Assembly (NCBI RefSeq): GCF_002251795.1
Contig: NZ_NOXU01000028.1
Location: 183,259-247,258, forward strand
Length of the DNA stretch: 64,000 bases
Source: Niveispirillum lacus
Lineage (GTDB): Bacteria > Pseudomonadota > Alphaproteobacteria > Azospirillales > Azospirillaceae
Reading direction: 5' to 3'
In this document: positions 1 through 16,943 of the stretch, piece after piece
Position numbering within the stretch: position 1 is the first letter of the stretch
Layout: each line of letters begins with the position of its first letter
Position numbers and translations under genes: made by a program
The notes under the pieces: generated by a model
Database searches by the model: none
What the model saw: only the letters and a program-made list of their open reading frames with translations
What the model was told of the DNA's origin: nothing

Positions 1-1103
1 CCACCTCCCAACCCGACACCGGCCGCGCCGAGGTGGAACAGGCCCTGGATCCCCAATGGTTCCGCCAGGATGATCAATGAGAAGGCGCTGATCCCGATCA
101 GCAGCCCGCGCGCAGCGATACGGTACATCTCTCCGCCGGCATGAAGGCTTTGCGCAGCCCAAGCGAAGCCGGCCACTGCACCCGCTGCCCAGAAACCGGT
201 CAACAGCGTAGTGCGCCCGACCGACATGCCCAGGATTTCGCCGCCATAGGGTTCCAACAGAATGTCCTGCATGGAAAAGGCAGCCGACCCGATCGCAACG
301 GCCAGCAGTAATCGAACGGTACCAGGATCACTGCGATACTCCCCCAGTGCTTGCCAGAAACCGGCCCTTGTGCCGCGCTTCGCAACCATAGCAGGATTGC
401 GAGCCTCCTGTTTCCAGATGGCGACGACGTTCAATGCGATGGTGAGAACCGCTGTGCCCTGGATCACCTGGATCAGCCGCATAGCGGAGAAATCCACTAA
501 GGCCACCGAATAGAAAGCCGAAGCACCAATCATCCCAACCAGCAGCATGACATAGAGCAAGGCCACCACTCGGGGCCGCTTCTCTGCCGGAACAAGATCG
601 CTCGCCAACGCGAGACCTGCCGTCTGTGACATATGCATGCCAAACCCGGCCAGCATAAAGGCAGCGAAAGCGCCCACAGCGCCGGCCCATTCCGGTCCCA
701 CGGTCTGCGATTGCAGCAGGAGCAGAGCAAAAGGCATGATGGCCAGCCCCCCGAACTGCAAAAGGCTGCCAAGCCAGACATAGGGAACCCGCCGCCAGCC
801 CAACACCGACCGGTGCGCGTCGGAACGGTAACCGAAGAACAATCGCAAGGGGGCCGCTAGTACAGGTATGGCAATGGCAACAGACACCAGCGTAATCGGT
901 ACGCCAAGTTCCACAACCATCACCCGGTTCAAGGTGCCGTTCAACAGCACCAAAACACAACCAACCGAAATCTGGAACAAAGCCAACCGCAGCAGCCGCG
1001 ACAACGGCAGTTCGACAGACGCCGCATCCGCGAACGGCATGTACCGGGTCCCCAGCTTTTGCCAGAACCCAATAATTCTGCGGTTGGCGGCGCCCACGGT
1101 CAT
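1..1103 (-). CDS. lhaA: LhaA/PucC-family MFS protein (BCD family), partial
   Basis: Membrane protein of the bacteriochlorophyll-delivery (BCD/PucC) branch of the major facilitator superfamily; LhaA members assist light-harvesting 1 assembly in the inner membrane. The reading frame begins with ATG at 1103 and runs open through the left edge, so the C-terminus is missing. Visible are the family motif NGTLNRVMVVEL (about residues 54-65), the loop GYRSDAHRSVLGWRR, the later motif MQDILLEPYGGEILG, and several hydrophobic helices. The start overlaps the bchM stop as ATGA, so it is translationally coupled as the next gene of the bchFNBHLM operon. In other purple bacteria this position is held by lhaA followed by puh genes, which would lie outside the window. 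Assignment to LhaA rather than PucC rests on position and is confident. Confidence 0.9.
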   Translation of the reverse strand, partial: MTVGAANRRIIGFWQKLGTRYMPFADAASVELPLSRLLRLALFQISVGCVLVLLNGTLNRVMVVELGVPITLVSVAIAIPVLAAPLRLFFGYRSDAHRSVLGWRRVPYVWLGSLLQFGGLAIMPFALLLLQSQTVGPEWAGAVGAFAAFMLAGFGMHMSQTAGLALASDLVPAEKRPRVVALLYVMLLVGMIGASAFYSVALVDFSAMRLIQVIQGTAVLTIALNVVAIWKQEARNPAMVAKRGTRAGFWQALGEYRSDPGTVRLLLAVAIGSAAFSMQDILLEPYGGEILGMSVGRTTLLTGFWAAGAVAGFAWAAQSLHAGGEMYRIAARGLLIGISAFSLIILAEPLGIQGLFHLGAAGVGLGG

Positions 1104-1813
1104 GGCCGGAAGACCTCCATCGCCTGCGATTTATAAAACCCGATAGAGACGCGCTCTGTCTGCCCCACCGACCAACCGGCCATATCCGGCCGAGCAATAA
1201 GGCTCTCCACCAGGGCAGCGGTATCTACAGGGTATATGGAGGGCGACCGATTGCCGCGTGGAAAGGCACGGCCAGCCGCAAGCATAGTGCGCAAGAACCG
1301 CGAACCGGGTGCCAATGTAAAGGCCATCTTGCGGTCTGTGCGCGCTGCTAACTGCTCAAGCACACCGATGGCGTGTGCCGGCTCGTAATGGATCAACACA
1401 TCCATAGCGATAACGGCGTCGAACCGCCCATGGCGTGTATCAAGCATGTCGCCGCTGTCGAACCTGACGGAACCGACCCGCCCACTGGTTGGGCGAAGCT
1501 CGGCTGCGCGCTGGCGCGCGTACTCGACCATTTGAGTGGACAAATCAATGCCCAGGACATCCGCCCCTCGATCCATCAGTTCCAGCGACATCACCCCCGA
1601 TCCGCATCCCGCATCCAGAATGCGCCAACCGCTCAAGTCCTGGGGCAACAACCCCATAAGGATGCGGCGCATGCAGTCCCGGCCTTTACGGACTGTTGCA
1701 CGAATGCCGCTGACGGGTTGTTCACCCGTCAGTTTCTTCCATGCGTCGAGGGCGGTACGATCGAAATAATGCTCGATCTCTCCCGTCCGGCGAATGTGGT
1801 CGACATGTGTCAT
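1100..1813 (-). CDS. bchM: Magnesium-protoporphyrin IX O-methyltransferase BchM
   Basis: SAM-dependent methyltransferase that methylates the ring-C propionate of Mg-protoporphyrin IX, the step after BchH-driven Mg insertion in bacteriochlorophyll synthesis. The 237-residue protein shows the class I SAM motif ILDAGCGSG near residue 65 and the following acidic loop (GADVLGIDLS), and has the usual family length of about 220-240. It lies 13 bp downstream of bchL and overlaps lhaA by 4 bp. The start is an ATG with a GAGG-like ribosome site upstream. Cytoplasmic, probably membrane-associated with the Mg-chelatase. Confidence 0.95.
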   Translation of the reverse strand: MTHVDHIRRTGEIEHYFDRTALDAWKKLTGEQPVSGIRATVRKGRDCMRRILMGLLPQDLSGWRILDAGCGSGVMSLELMDRGADVLGIDLSTQMVEYARQRAAELRPTSGRVGSVRFDSGDMLDTRHGRFDAVIAMDVLIHYEPAHAIGVLEQLAARTDRKMAFTLAPGSRFLRTMLAAGRAFPRGNRSPSIYPVDTAALVESLIARPDMAGWSVGQTERVSIGFYKSQAMEVFRP

Positions 1814-1826
1814 GGCGCGACCTCAG

Positions 1827-9888
<8,062 letters not shown>

Positions 9889-9939
9889 GCTCTCTCCTCC
9901 TCCCCAACACTGTTCCGCGGGGACTATCGGGATGGGTAA

Positions 9940-9968
9940 GAGTACCCACCGAAACGAAAGAGTGTCAA
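9940..9968 (-). promoter_or_regulatory. Putative bchF operon promoter
   Basis: On the minus strand a perfect -35 hexamer TTGACA (9968-9963) is followed after exactly 17 bp by GTACTC (9945-9940), a weak -10. The -35 lies within the left PpsR-type site, the classic position for repression. The -10 match is poor, so the assignment is tentative. Confidence 0.4.
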
Positions 9969-9996
9969 CCTAAGTTGACGTAAATTTCGATTTACA
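9963..9996. promoter_or_regulatory. Tandem PpsR/CrtJ-type operator between bchF and aerR
   Basis: Two TGT-N12-ACA-like dyads share two bases: TGT-N12-ACG at 9963-9980 and CGT-N12-ACA at 9979-9996. Each deviates from the consensus at one outer base. Inner arms (TCAAC/GTTGA and GTAAAT/ATTTAC) are palindromic. They sit between divergent bchF and aerR, consistent with cooperative PpsR binding and with feedback on its own antirepressor operon. Confidence 0.7.
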
Positions 9997-10114
9997 ATGT
10001 TCGTCAAGCCCGCCATTCTGGGGTTGTTCGCCACCGTGCTGATCGCCTGAACCACGACCGCACCTTGCGCTGCGCAATCTCTGGGTCAAAAGGGGGGCGT
10101 CTTCGCGTGAGTAG

Positions 10115-11065
10115 ATGGCCAGAATATTGACCGACACAGACAGCCACTATAATCAGCGCACCGCCCTGCGGGCCGATGGGCCATCTGGCAGTGTATCGCT
10201 TGCCCAACACAGCGAGGCAGGGTACCTACCGTGCAGCGAACGGGAAGGGCTCCGCCGCATCATCCAAAGGACCGTTATGCCAATGACGGCCGAGAAGCTG
10301 GCGACGCGATATGAGATCGGGCTGGAGCATGATCGTCGCTACGATGCTGCCCTGGACGCCTTCTGCACGCAGGTCGTCCAGCCAGGAATGCGGGCAGCAG
10401 CGCTACTGGAACTGATGCGCCGCGCAATACCGGTCAGTCAGCCTGATATTGTCTTTGTCCTTTTCATAGAGGCGGCAGCCCGGCAACTCGGCCGGAAATG
10501 GATTGATGATGATTGTGATTTCGTCGATATCACCATCGGCACGGCCCGACTTCAGGAGATTATCAGGCTTTTGTCCTTCCAGTTCCGAGGGCGAACGGCC
10601 CGGACCTGGGTTCCTTTTGTGGTACTGCTGACACCTGTTGGTGAACAGCATACATTGGCCCAACATATTCTGGGACTGCTGTTCGACGCGATGGGCTGGT
10701 CCAGTCAGATCCTAGAGGGAAAAGATCTGCAGGGTGCGGGGTTGAAGTCAGCGGTCCGCCGGGCCGATATGATCTGCATTGGATGGAGCACCCAGCGCCT
10801 GAAGCAGGAATTCGCTGACCTTGTTGGCCTCATACGATCAGCCGCACCCGCTTCACGGACGCCAATTGTCGCAGGAGGCAGCGCTGCATTAGAGTTTGTT
10901 GATTTTCTCGTGGCTTTGGGGATTGACTGCATTTGCGACAGTGTCTACTCCGCGTCCAGGATTTGCGAGAAATTTTATGAGTTGGAAACTCTCGGCCATA
11001 AGGCACAAGCGTCTGGCCAACAGGTCATCGTCAGTGGTGGTCGACCTGATTGGCAATTACGATGA
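10115..11065 (+). CDS. aerR: AerR-type B12-binding antirepressor of PpsR
   Basis: Cobalamin-binding partner of the photosystem repressor PpsR/CrtJ. The 316-residue protein has a variable N-terminus, a helical segment (about residues 60-165) and a B12-binding domain with TPVGEQHTLAQHILG, where His179 is the probable cobalamin ligand of the AerR/PpaA family. It overlaps the next gene ppsR by ATGA, so antirepressor and repressor are made from one message. Two starts are possible: ATG at 10115 without a clear ribosome site, and an in-frame ATG at 10277 (Met55) preceded by AAAGGA at good spacing. Long and short AerR forms are known in Rhodobacter capsulatus, so both may be used here. Confidence 0.87.
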   Translation: MARILTDTDSHYNQRTALRADGPSGSVSLAQHSEAGYLPCSEREGLRRIIQRTVMPMTAEKLATRYEIGLEHDRRYDAALDAFCTQVVQPGMRAAALLELMRRAIPVSQPDIVFVLFIEAAARQLGRKWIDDDCDFVDITIGTARLQEIIRLLSFQFRGRTARTWVPFVVLLTPVGEQHTLAQHILGLLFDAMGWSSQILEGKDLQGAGLKSAVRRADMICIGWSTQRLKQEFADLVGLIRSAAPASRTPIVAGGSAALEFVDFLVALGIDCICDSVYSASRICEKFYELETLGHKAQASGQQVIVSGGRPDWQLR

Positions 11066-12501
11066 AGCCCGTTAACGGTAAGTCCGCCATGATCGGTGCC
11101 GAGATTGCCGTCAGCCTGCTGAAATCGCTGGATACCGAATCGCTTGTCTCCCTGATCTGCCTTGGTGCTGATCTAGTGCTGCTGGTGGACAAGGAACACA
11201 AAGTTGTGCGCGTTGCCTTCACGGATCCGGAAATTGGCGCCTATGGGATATCCAAGGGCGTCGGACGCCGTCTTCAGGATCTGGTGACAATCGAATCTGT
11301 GGCCAAAATCGATGCGATGCTGTCGGGCCGCAACAGCGTGCGGCATGCTCGCGGGTACCAGGTCAACCATGGCTGCGAGGGTAAGCCGGACCTGCCAGTC
11401 CTTTATACGTCCTACACAGCAGAGGGTTTCCCCTACACACTCGTGATCGGCCGAGAGTTGCGCCAGCAGATGCAGGACCAGCAGCGATTGGTGGAAACAC
11501 AGATGGAACTGGAAGCCGATTATCGGGAACTTCAGGAAGCTGAAGCCCGTTATCGCACAGCATTTCGTGTGTCCACCATTGCACATATCATGCTGGATGG
11601 TGAGCGTAAGACTGTTCTGGATGCCAATGCCGCCGCCATCAGCCTGATAGGCGGTGGCGTTACCGGCATTGTAGGTAAACCGTTCCGCGATCTGTTCCGT
11701 AAGCTCGACAGGGACGCGCTGAGCGATGCTATCGGCGAAGCCCGCCACAGCGCAGGGCCTGTTCGGTTGGATTCGGTAAGGACAGTGAAAGGTGAGCCTG
11801 TTTCACTCAACCTCCGTTCCTATCGCGAGAATGGCGTTACCAACCTGATCATCTCCGCCTGGCAGAGCGGGGATGCCCAGGAAGCGCGGCGTCAGTTGGC
11901 GGAAAAGCGCCACGAACGGCCTGTCGACCTCTCCGATGTGCCGGAACCCGCTGTTCAAACCAACGATCAGGGGCAGATCATCGGGGCCAATGCCCTGTTC
12001 CTTGATCTGGCCCAGGCCCCATCCACAGCCCAAGTCCTCGGCCGCAATCTGGGAACTTGGTTCTCCAAAACATCACTCGACCTGCATGTTTTCTATTCAC
12101 GACTGGCGGAAGAACAGGTTGTACGCGGGTTCGCAACGACCCTGACGGACAATCTCTCCGGGGACCGTCCTGTGCTGGTGTCCGCCCGCCGCAACCCTGA
12201 GACCAGCCTCACCCAGGTAATCTTTGTTCCGCAGCCTGTCATCTCAGAGCGCTTGGCCATTCCTGCCCCTGGCGCTCCTGAACAGGCCGACGGGTTTGCC
12301 CATTTGGTTGGTCGTGTTCCGCTTAAGGATCTGGTGCGCGAGTCGTTGGAAGTGATCGAGAAAATCTGCATTGAGGCTGCGTTGGACCAGACCAACAACA
12401 ACCGCGCATCGGCAGCGGAGATGTTGGGCCTGTCACGGCAGAGCCTGTACATCAAGCTGCGCCGACACGGTCTGGAAGATTATCGGCCGTCGTCCAACTG
12501 A
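11062..12501 (+). CDS. ppsR: Transcriptional repressor PpsR/CrtJ
   Basis: Redox- and light-responsive repressor of bacteriochlorophyll, carotenoid and light-harvesting genes. From ATG 11062 (479 residues) one sees an N-terminal PAS-like region, a coiled-coil linker rich in Q/E/L (about residues 135-165), two further PAS domains, and a C-terminal FIS-type helix-turn-helix ending NRASAAEMLGLSRQSLYIKL. Cys436 sits just before the recognition helices, at the place of the redox-active cysteine of CrtJ. A TTG at 11050 is in frame, but ATG 11062 forms an ATGA overlap with aerR and is the better start. Confidence 0.93.
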   Translation: MKPVNGKSAMIGAEIAVSLLKSLDTESLVSLICLGADLVLLVDKEHKVVRVAFTDPEIGAYGISKGVGRRLQDLVTIESVAKIDAMLSGRNSVRHARGYQVNHGCEGKPDLPVLYTSYTAEGFPYTLVIGRELRQQMQDQQRLVETQMELEADYRELQEAEARYRTAFRVSTIAHIMLDGERKTVLDANAAAISLIGGGVTGIVGKPFRDLFRKLDRDALSDAIGEARHSAGPVRLDSVRTVKGEPVSLNLRSYRENGVTNLIISAWQSGDAQEARRQLAEKRHERPVDLSDVPEPAVQTNDQGQIIGANALFLDLAQAPSTAQVLGRNLGTWFSKTSLDLHVFYSRLAEEQVVRGFATTLTDNLSGDRPVLVSARRNPETSLTQVIFVPQPVISERLAIPAPGAPEQADGFAHLVGRVPLKDLVRESLEVIEKICIEAALDQTNNNRASAAEMLGLSRQSLYIKLRRHGLEDYRPSSN

Positions 12502-12601
12502 GAAATTACCAATCTGCCGTCGATAATGTCCACCCCGCGGACCGTGGCGGCGGTGTGTGCGCCTGGCTGCGCCATGAGATTGGTGTCACGCGCTGCATGT
12601 A

Positions 12602-12647
12602 AAAGTGTCAATTCAGATTGACACTTTGTGCCACATTGGCCTAGCAT
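12602..12647 (+). promoter_or_regulatory. PpsR/CrtJ operator and promoter of bchG
   Basis: An 11-bp perfect inverted repeat (arms AAAGTGTCAAT and ATTGACACTTT, 4-bp centre) contains a perfect TGT-N12-ACA site at 12606-12623. Its right arm includes TTGACA (12618-12623), a perfect -35, followed after 18 bp by TAGCAT (12642-12647), a 4/6 match to a -10. The bchG start is at 12654, so any transcript has a very short leader. Confidence 0.78.
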
Positions 12648-12653
12648 CCCGTC

Positions 12654-13574
12654 ATGGACATCACCCGCACCGACACATTGCGACGTGACTGGCCGGGCCC
12701 CGCTGCGGTGCTCGCGCTGCTGAAGCCCATCACTTGGTTTCCCCCCATGTGGGCCTATGCCTGCGGCGTCATCTCGTCGGGGCAGCCCTTAAGCCCCTCA
12801 CTCATTGCAGCAGCCCTTGGCATGCTGCTGGCTGGCCCGTTGCTGTGCGGCACCAGTCAGGCTGTGAATGACTGGTTTGATCGGCATGTTGATGCGATTA
12901 ACGAGCCGGACCGTGTGATCCCTTCGGGACGCATGCCCGGCCGCTGGGGCCTGTATATCGCACTGCTGATGTCGGCACTGTCAGCTGCGGTGGCAGCGGT
13001 TCTTGGGCCTTTGGTCTTTGTCGCAGCGTTGGCCGGATTGGCCCTGGCATGGGGGTACAGCGCGCCGCCTTTCCGCTTTAAACAGAATGGGTGGATCGGT
13101 AATTCGGCGGTGGGGCTAAGCTATGAGACTTTGCCGTGGATTACCGCAGCGACGGCGATGACAGGCCTTGTACCGGAAACGCCGCTTCTGTTGGTTGCGC
13201 TGCTATATGGGGTCGGCGCGCACGGCATCCTAACGCTGAACGATTTTAAATCGATACGGGGCGACACGGAGATGAATATCTCCACATTGCCGGTATTGCA
13301 TGGCGCTTCAGTTGCGGCCCGCATTGCTTGCGTCGTGATGGCGGTTCCACAATTGGCTGTTATCGGTCTGCTCGCCTACTGGTCGCTACCCTACCACGCT
13401 TCCGGCATCGCCCTTTTACTGGCGATCCAGGTGGCCTGCATGCGCCGTTTTCTAGCCGATCCAGTGGGTCGGGCTGTCTGGTATTCCTCAGTCGGCGTCG
13501 GCCTTTATGTGTCCGGTATGATGTTGGCCGCCTTCGGCTTGCGGCAAGCCTTTCTGACCACACCCATCGGCTGA
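12654..13574 (+). CDS. bchG: Bacteriochlorophyll synthase BchG
   Basis: UbiA-type prenyltransferase that esterifies bacteriochlorophyllide a with geranylgeranyl pyrophosphate at the inner membrane. The 306-residue protein shows many membrane segments and the first Asp-rich motif NDWFDRHVDAINEPDRVIP (residues 72-90), plus the second motif NDFKSIRGDTE (about 203-213). First gene of the bchG-MFS-bchP operon, with only 9 bp to the next gene. Confidence 0.95.
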   Translation: MDITRTDTLRRDWPGPAAVLALLKPITWFPPMWAYACGVISSGQPLSPSLIAAALGMLLAGPLLCGTSQAVNDWFDRHVDAINEPDRVIPSGRMPGRWGLYIALLMSALSAAVAAVLGPLVFVAALAGLALAWGYSAPPFRFKQNGWIGNSAVGLSYETLPWITAATAMTGLVPETPLLLVALLYGVGAHGILTLNDFKSIRGDTEMNISTLPVLHGASVAARIACVVMAVPQLAVIGLLAYWSLPYHASGIALLLAIQVACMRRFLADPVGRAVWYSSVGVGLYVSGMMLAAFGLRQAFLTTPIG

Positions 13575-13583
13575 GGATTTGCC

Positions 13584-14969
13584 ATGAGCACAAGCGCTCA
13601 CGCCGTCTCCCACCGTGACACCGCCCGGATGACCGGTCGCAGAGAGGTTCTCGGCTGGCTCGATATTCTGCGGCTAGGGTTGGTGCAGGCCGCTTTGGGC
13701 GCGATTGTGGTTTTGACAAACTCGACCTTGAACCGCGTCATGGTCGTTGAACTGGGACTGGTTGCGACCATTCCAGGTCTCCTGGTCGGTGTACATTACG
13801 GTGTGCAGATCACCAGGCCGCTTTGGGGGCACCGGTCAGATACTGGAAGCAGCCGCACGATTTGGATCCTTCTTGGACTGGCATTGCTGGCTCTTTCAGG
13901 CACTCTTGCCTCTGCCTCAACTTTGTTGTTTGACGACAGTCCGGCAACGGGCCTGATGGTGGCGTTCGTCGCCTATGTGCTGATTGGGGTCGGGATCGGC
14001 GCCAGTGGTACGTCCCTTCTCGCCCTGCTGGCAACGCGCACACCACCGGAGCGTCGCGCGACGGCAGCAACGATCACCTGGATGATGATGATCTTCGGTA
14101 TCATCGTCACCTCCATCCTGACCGGCCTCATGCTGGAACCCTATTCTCATCTCCGTCTTGTCGAGGTGACAGCCGGGACGGGCGCCGTTGCGTTTGGAGT
14201 GGCTTGGATGGCGGTGCTGGGCATCGAGCGCAAACCAACTGTCACCCCGGTCCTTGCAGAAAGTGCAAAAAGAGTCCGTTTTACGGATAGTCTGCGGGAG
14301 GTATGGCAGGATGGTGAGGCCCGCCTGTTCACGCTGTTTATCGCCATGTCAATGCTGGCCTATTCGACCCAGGATCTGATTCTGGAACCTTTTGCCGGCT
14401 TGCTGTTTGGCATGACACCAGGACAGTCAACACAGTTATCCGGTGTACAGCACGCCGGTGTCTTCGCTGGAATGGCCGTAGTCGGTATCGGTGGATTGGT
14501 CTTCGCGGGGCGTTTTCCCGGATTGTCGAAGTTGTTCATCATAACTGGCTGTCTTGGCTCTGCCGCCGCGTTGGCGTTACTCTGTTTCGCTGCAACCGTC
14601 GCCCCAAATTGGCCGTTGTCACCGCATATCTTTGTCCTGGGGTTTGCCAACGGTATGTTTGCCGTTGCCGCCATTGGGACCATGATGCAACTGGCGGCGC
14701 AGGGGCGGACCGGCAATGCCGGCATGCGCATGGGGGTTTGGGGAGCCGCACAGGCTGTTTCCTTTGGTCTCGGCGGCATACTGGGCAGCGTCGCGCTGGA
14801 TGTGGGGCGGTTGATCACAGGCCGTGATGCAAGTGCCTTTGGACTGGTGTTTGCGCTTGAAGCAACGCTCTTCATCGCCTCAACACTGGTAGCATTACGC
14901 ATCGGACGCCACCGGCCGATTGAGACCATGCCAAAGTCTTCTGCACCCTCCATCCAGGCAGCGGAGTAG
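13584..14969 (+). CDS. BCD/PucC-family MFS protein between bchG and bchP
   Basis: A 461-residue, about 12-helix membrane protein of the same BCD/PucC branch as LhaA, with the shared motif NSTLNRVMVVELGL and loop GHRSD. In Rhodobacter the gene in this exact place between bchG and bchP is orf428 (bch2), whose product is thought to help handle bacteriochlorophyll. It follows bchG at 9 bp and precedes bchP by 3 bp. Sequence and context are clear; the precise cargo or role is not established by the sequence. Confidence 0.88.
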   Translation: MSTSAHAVSHRDTARMTGRREVLGWLDILRLGLVQAALGAIVVLTNSTLNRVMVVELGLVATIPGLLVGVHYGVQITRPLWGHRSDTGSSRTIWILLGLALLALSGTLASASTLLFDDSPATGLMVAFVAYVLIGVGIGASGTSLLALLATRTPPERRATAATITWMMMIFGIIVTSILTGLMLEPYSHLRLVEVTAGTGAVAFGVAWMAVLGIERKPTVTPVLAESAKRVRFTDSLREVWQDGEARLFTLFIAMSMLAYSTQDLILEPFAGLLFGMTPGQSTQLSGVQHAGVFAGMAVVGIGGLVFAGRFPGLSKLFIITGCLGSAAALALLCFAATVAPNWPLSPHIFVLGFANGMFAVAAIGTMMQLAAQGRTGNAGMRMGVWGAAQAVSFGLGGILGSVALDVGRLITGRDASAFGLVFALEATLFIASTLVALRIGRHRPIETMPKSSAPSIQAAE

Positions 14970-14972
14970 CCG

Positions 14973-16244
14973 ATGACCGCGACAGGCACAGGCGCCCAAT
15001 CTCCCTCAAAGCCTCAAGACAAAGACTGGCCGCACATGTTCGACGTGGCTGTCATCGGTGGTGGCCCCAGCGGGGCGATGGCCGCAGAACGGTTGGTTGA
15101 GAACGGGTACAGCGTGTTGCTGGTCGACCCTGGCAACCGCATCAAACCATGCGGTGGCGCGATCCCATCGCGTACTCTGAAAGATTTTGCGATCCCAGAG
15201 GAACTGCTGGTGGCACGCGCCGGAGCGGCTCGGATCATCGCACCCTCCGGCCAGCAGGTCGACATGCAGATTGGCGACATTGGTTTTGTTGGCATGGTGG
15301 ACCGCGCCACTTTCGATCCTTATTTGCGCGCCAGGGCCGAACGCGCCGGTGCACACCTGTTCACCGGCAAACTGATCGGGCTGGAGGAACGTGTTGATCG
15401 CTCCCTTTGGCTCTCCCTTGCCGCCACCGACGGCGATCCTACCGCATCGCCGCTGATCCTCCGTGCGCGCATGGTGATTGGGGCCGATGGTGCAAATTCA
15501 ACCGTCCGCCGCCTGATGTTCCCGGCCAACAAGCGTCCGCCTTATGTATTCGCTTACCACGAGATTGTGGAAAGCCCAGCGGAGGGAATGGCCCCGTCCT
15601 TTGCCCCTGACCGGTGTGACGTCATCTATGATGGACGCGTATCGCCGGACTTTTACGGCTGGGTGTTTCCGCACGGAAGCCACACATCCATTGGCTGCGG
15701 GTCCGGCGTAAAAGGCCACGACTTACGTGGTGCAACTGCGGCATTGCGGGTGAAGGCTGGTCTGGCTGACTGCAAAATCGTGCGTCGGGAGGGCGCGCCG
15801 CTGCCACTAAAGCCCATGCGGCGGTGGGATAACGGCCGTAATGTTCTGTTGACCGGCGATGCAGCCGGCACTGTCGCACCAGCCTCTGGCGAGGGCATCC
15901 ATTACGCCATGCTGTGTGGCCGTCTCTGCGCCGATGCGGTCCAGAAATGTCTTGAAACCGGTCAAGTCTCTGCCTTGAGGGAGGCCCGGCGCCAGTTCAT
16001 GCGGGCGCACGGCCGGATCTTCTTCATTCTCGGGCTGATGCAGGCCATATGGTATCGCAACGACCGCTTTCGGGAAAAGTTCGTCGCCATGTGTGCTGAC
16101 CCTGACGTACAGCGCCTCACGTGGGAATCATACCTGAACAAGGCTCTGGTGCGGCGCGACCCGCTGGCCCATGTGCGCGTATTCTTCAAGGATCTTGCGG
16201 CATTGGTTGGTGTCAGGGTGGGTGGCCATGGACCTGCTGCTTGA
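14973..16244 (+). CDS. bchP: Geranylgeranyl diphosphate/bacteriochlorophyll reductase BchP
   Basis: FAD-dependent reductase that saturates the geranylgeranyl tail to phytyl, the final step of bacteriochlorophyll a synthesis. The 423-residue protein shows the Rossmann dinucleotide motif DVAVIGGGPSGAMAAE (about residues 24-39), the conserved KPCGGAIPSR segment, and the FAD-binding motif LLTGDAAGTVAPASGEGI. The start ATG is 3 bp after the upstream stop; the first 20 or so residues are poorly conserved, so a start at Met22 is conceivable. Confidence 0.94.
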   Translation: MTATGTGAQSPSKPQDKDWPHMFDVAVIGGGPSGAMAAERLVENGYSVLLVDPGNRIKPCGGAIPSRTLKDFAIPEELLVARAGAARIIAPSGQQVDMQIGDIGFVGMVDRATFDPYLRARAERAGAHLFTGKLIGLEERVDRSLWLSLAATDGDPTASPLILRARMVIGADGANSTVRRLMFPANKRPPYVFAYHEIVESPAEGMAPSFAPDRCDVIYDGRVSPDFYGWVFPHGSHTSIGCGSGVKGHDLRGATAALRVKAGLADCKIVRREGAPLPLKPMRRWDNGRNVLLTGDAAGTVAPASGEGIHYAMLCGRLCADAVQKCLETGQVSALREARRQFMRAHGRIFFILGLMQAIWYRNDRFREKFVAMCADPDVQRLTWESYLNKALVRRDPLAHVRVFFKDLAALVGVRVGGHGPAA

Positions 16245-16527
16245 AGCACTCCACAGCGGGTGGATCACCGTGGTCGCCATACTGATCCTATGGACCGAAA
16301 CGGTAGCGCTATCCGTTATTGCCAACAACCCACGACGACGGTTCCGGGTCCTGTGGGCCAATGCCTGTTCAGGAACATGTCTTCTGGCGGCTCTGGGGCT
16401 AGCCCTCCGCGACAGCAATTCCATCTGGATCATGGCTTTGCTCGCAGGGTCATTGGTGGCGCACGCCATCGACATCCTTATGCGCGGCGGCAATCACCGG
16501 CGCGCATTCAGCCGCAAAACAGAATAG
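16228..16527 (+). CDS. Small membrane protein, unknown function
   Basis: A 99-residue protein beginning MDLLLEALHSGW, with three hydrophobic stretches (about residues 10-27, 37-53, 59-78) and a basic tail. I do not recognise the family. The ATG at 16228 overlaps the bchP end by 17 bp, which suggests it is the last gene of the bchG-bchP operon. It converges with tspO, overlapping it by 34 bp. Alternative longer starts within bchP are less likely. A photosynthetic role is inferred only from its position. Confidence 0.6.
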   Translation: MDLLLEALHSGWITVVAILILWTETVALSVIANNPRRRFRVLWANACSGTCLLAALGLALRDSNSIWIMALLAGSLVAHAIDILMRGGNHRRAFSRKTE

Positions 16528-16943
16528 TTCAGGCAACCTGCGATGGTCACCCAGACCAGATAAGGCAGAAAGAGCAGTGCGGCGACCTCCGATACCGGCC
16601 ACGCCGTGAGGATGAAGCCAGCGATCGAAACCCAGAGCAGAAAAATATCCACCAGCGCCAAACCCATCCGACGCAACCCGAAAAAAAACCACGACCAAAA
16701 CGCGTTAACGACGATCTGCATGGCCCAGAACATCATCGGCAAAGACCAGCCCGCTCGCTCCCAGACCTGCCAACCGGCATAGGTGATTGCGGCATAAAGT
16801 AACGTCCAAACGACTGGAAAGGCCCATTTCGGCGGCGTCCAGGATGGTTTACGCAAACTCTCGTACCATTCTCCAGGTTTAAAGATCGCCCCGCTGGAAG
16901 CGGCGGCCAGAACGATGAAAACAAAAACCAAGGCCGCCATCAT
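16494..16943 (-). CDS. tspO: Tryptophan-rich sensory protein TspO (CrtK)
   Basis: Outer-membrane tetrapyrrole/benzodiazepine-receptor type protein, known in Rhodobacter as a negative modulator of photosynthesis gene expression. The 149-residue protein has five hydrophobic segments and the family motif KPSWTPPKWAFPVVWTLLY (about residues 32-50), plus W-rich FWSWFFFGLR. It lies on the opposite strand to its neighbours and converges with the bchP operon. Two ATG codons in a row at the start; the first is used here. Confidence 0.93.
   Translation of the reverse strand: MMAALVFVFIVLAAASSGAIFKPGEWYESLRKPSWTPPKWAFPVVWTLLYAAITYAGWQVWERAGWSLPMMFWAMQIVVNAFWSWFFFGLRRMGLALVDIFLLWVSIAGFILTAWPVSEVAALLFLPYLVWVTIAGCLNYSVLRLNARR

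Noticed and set aside
11050..11061. TTG start of ppsR at 11050
   Set aside because: ATG 11062 makes the typical ATGA overlap with aerR and is a better codon.
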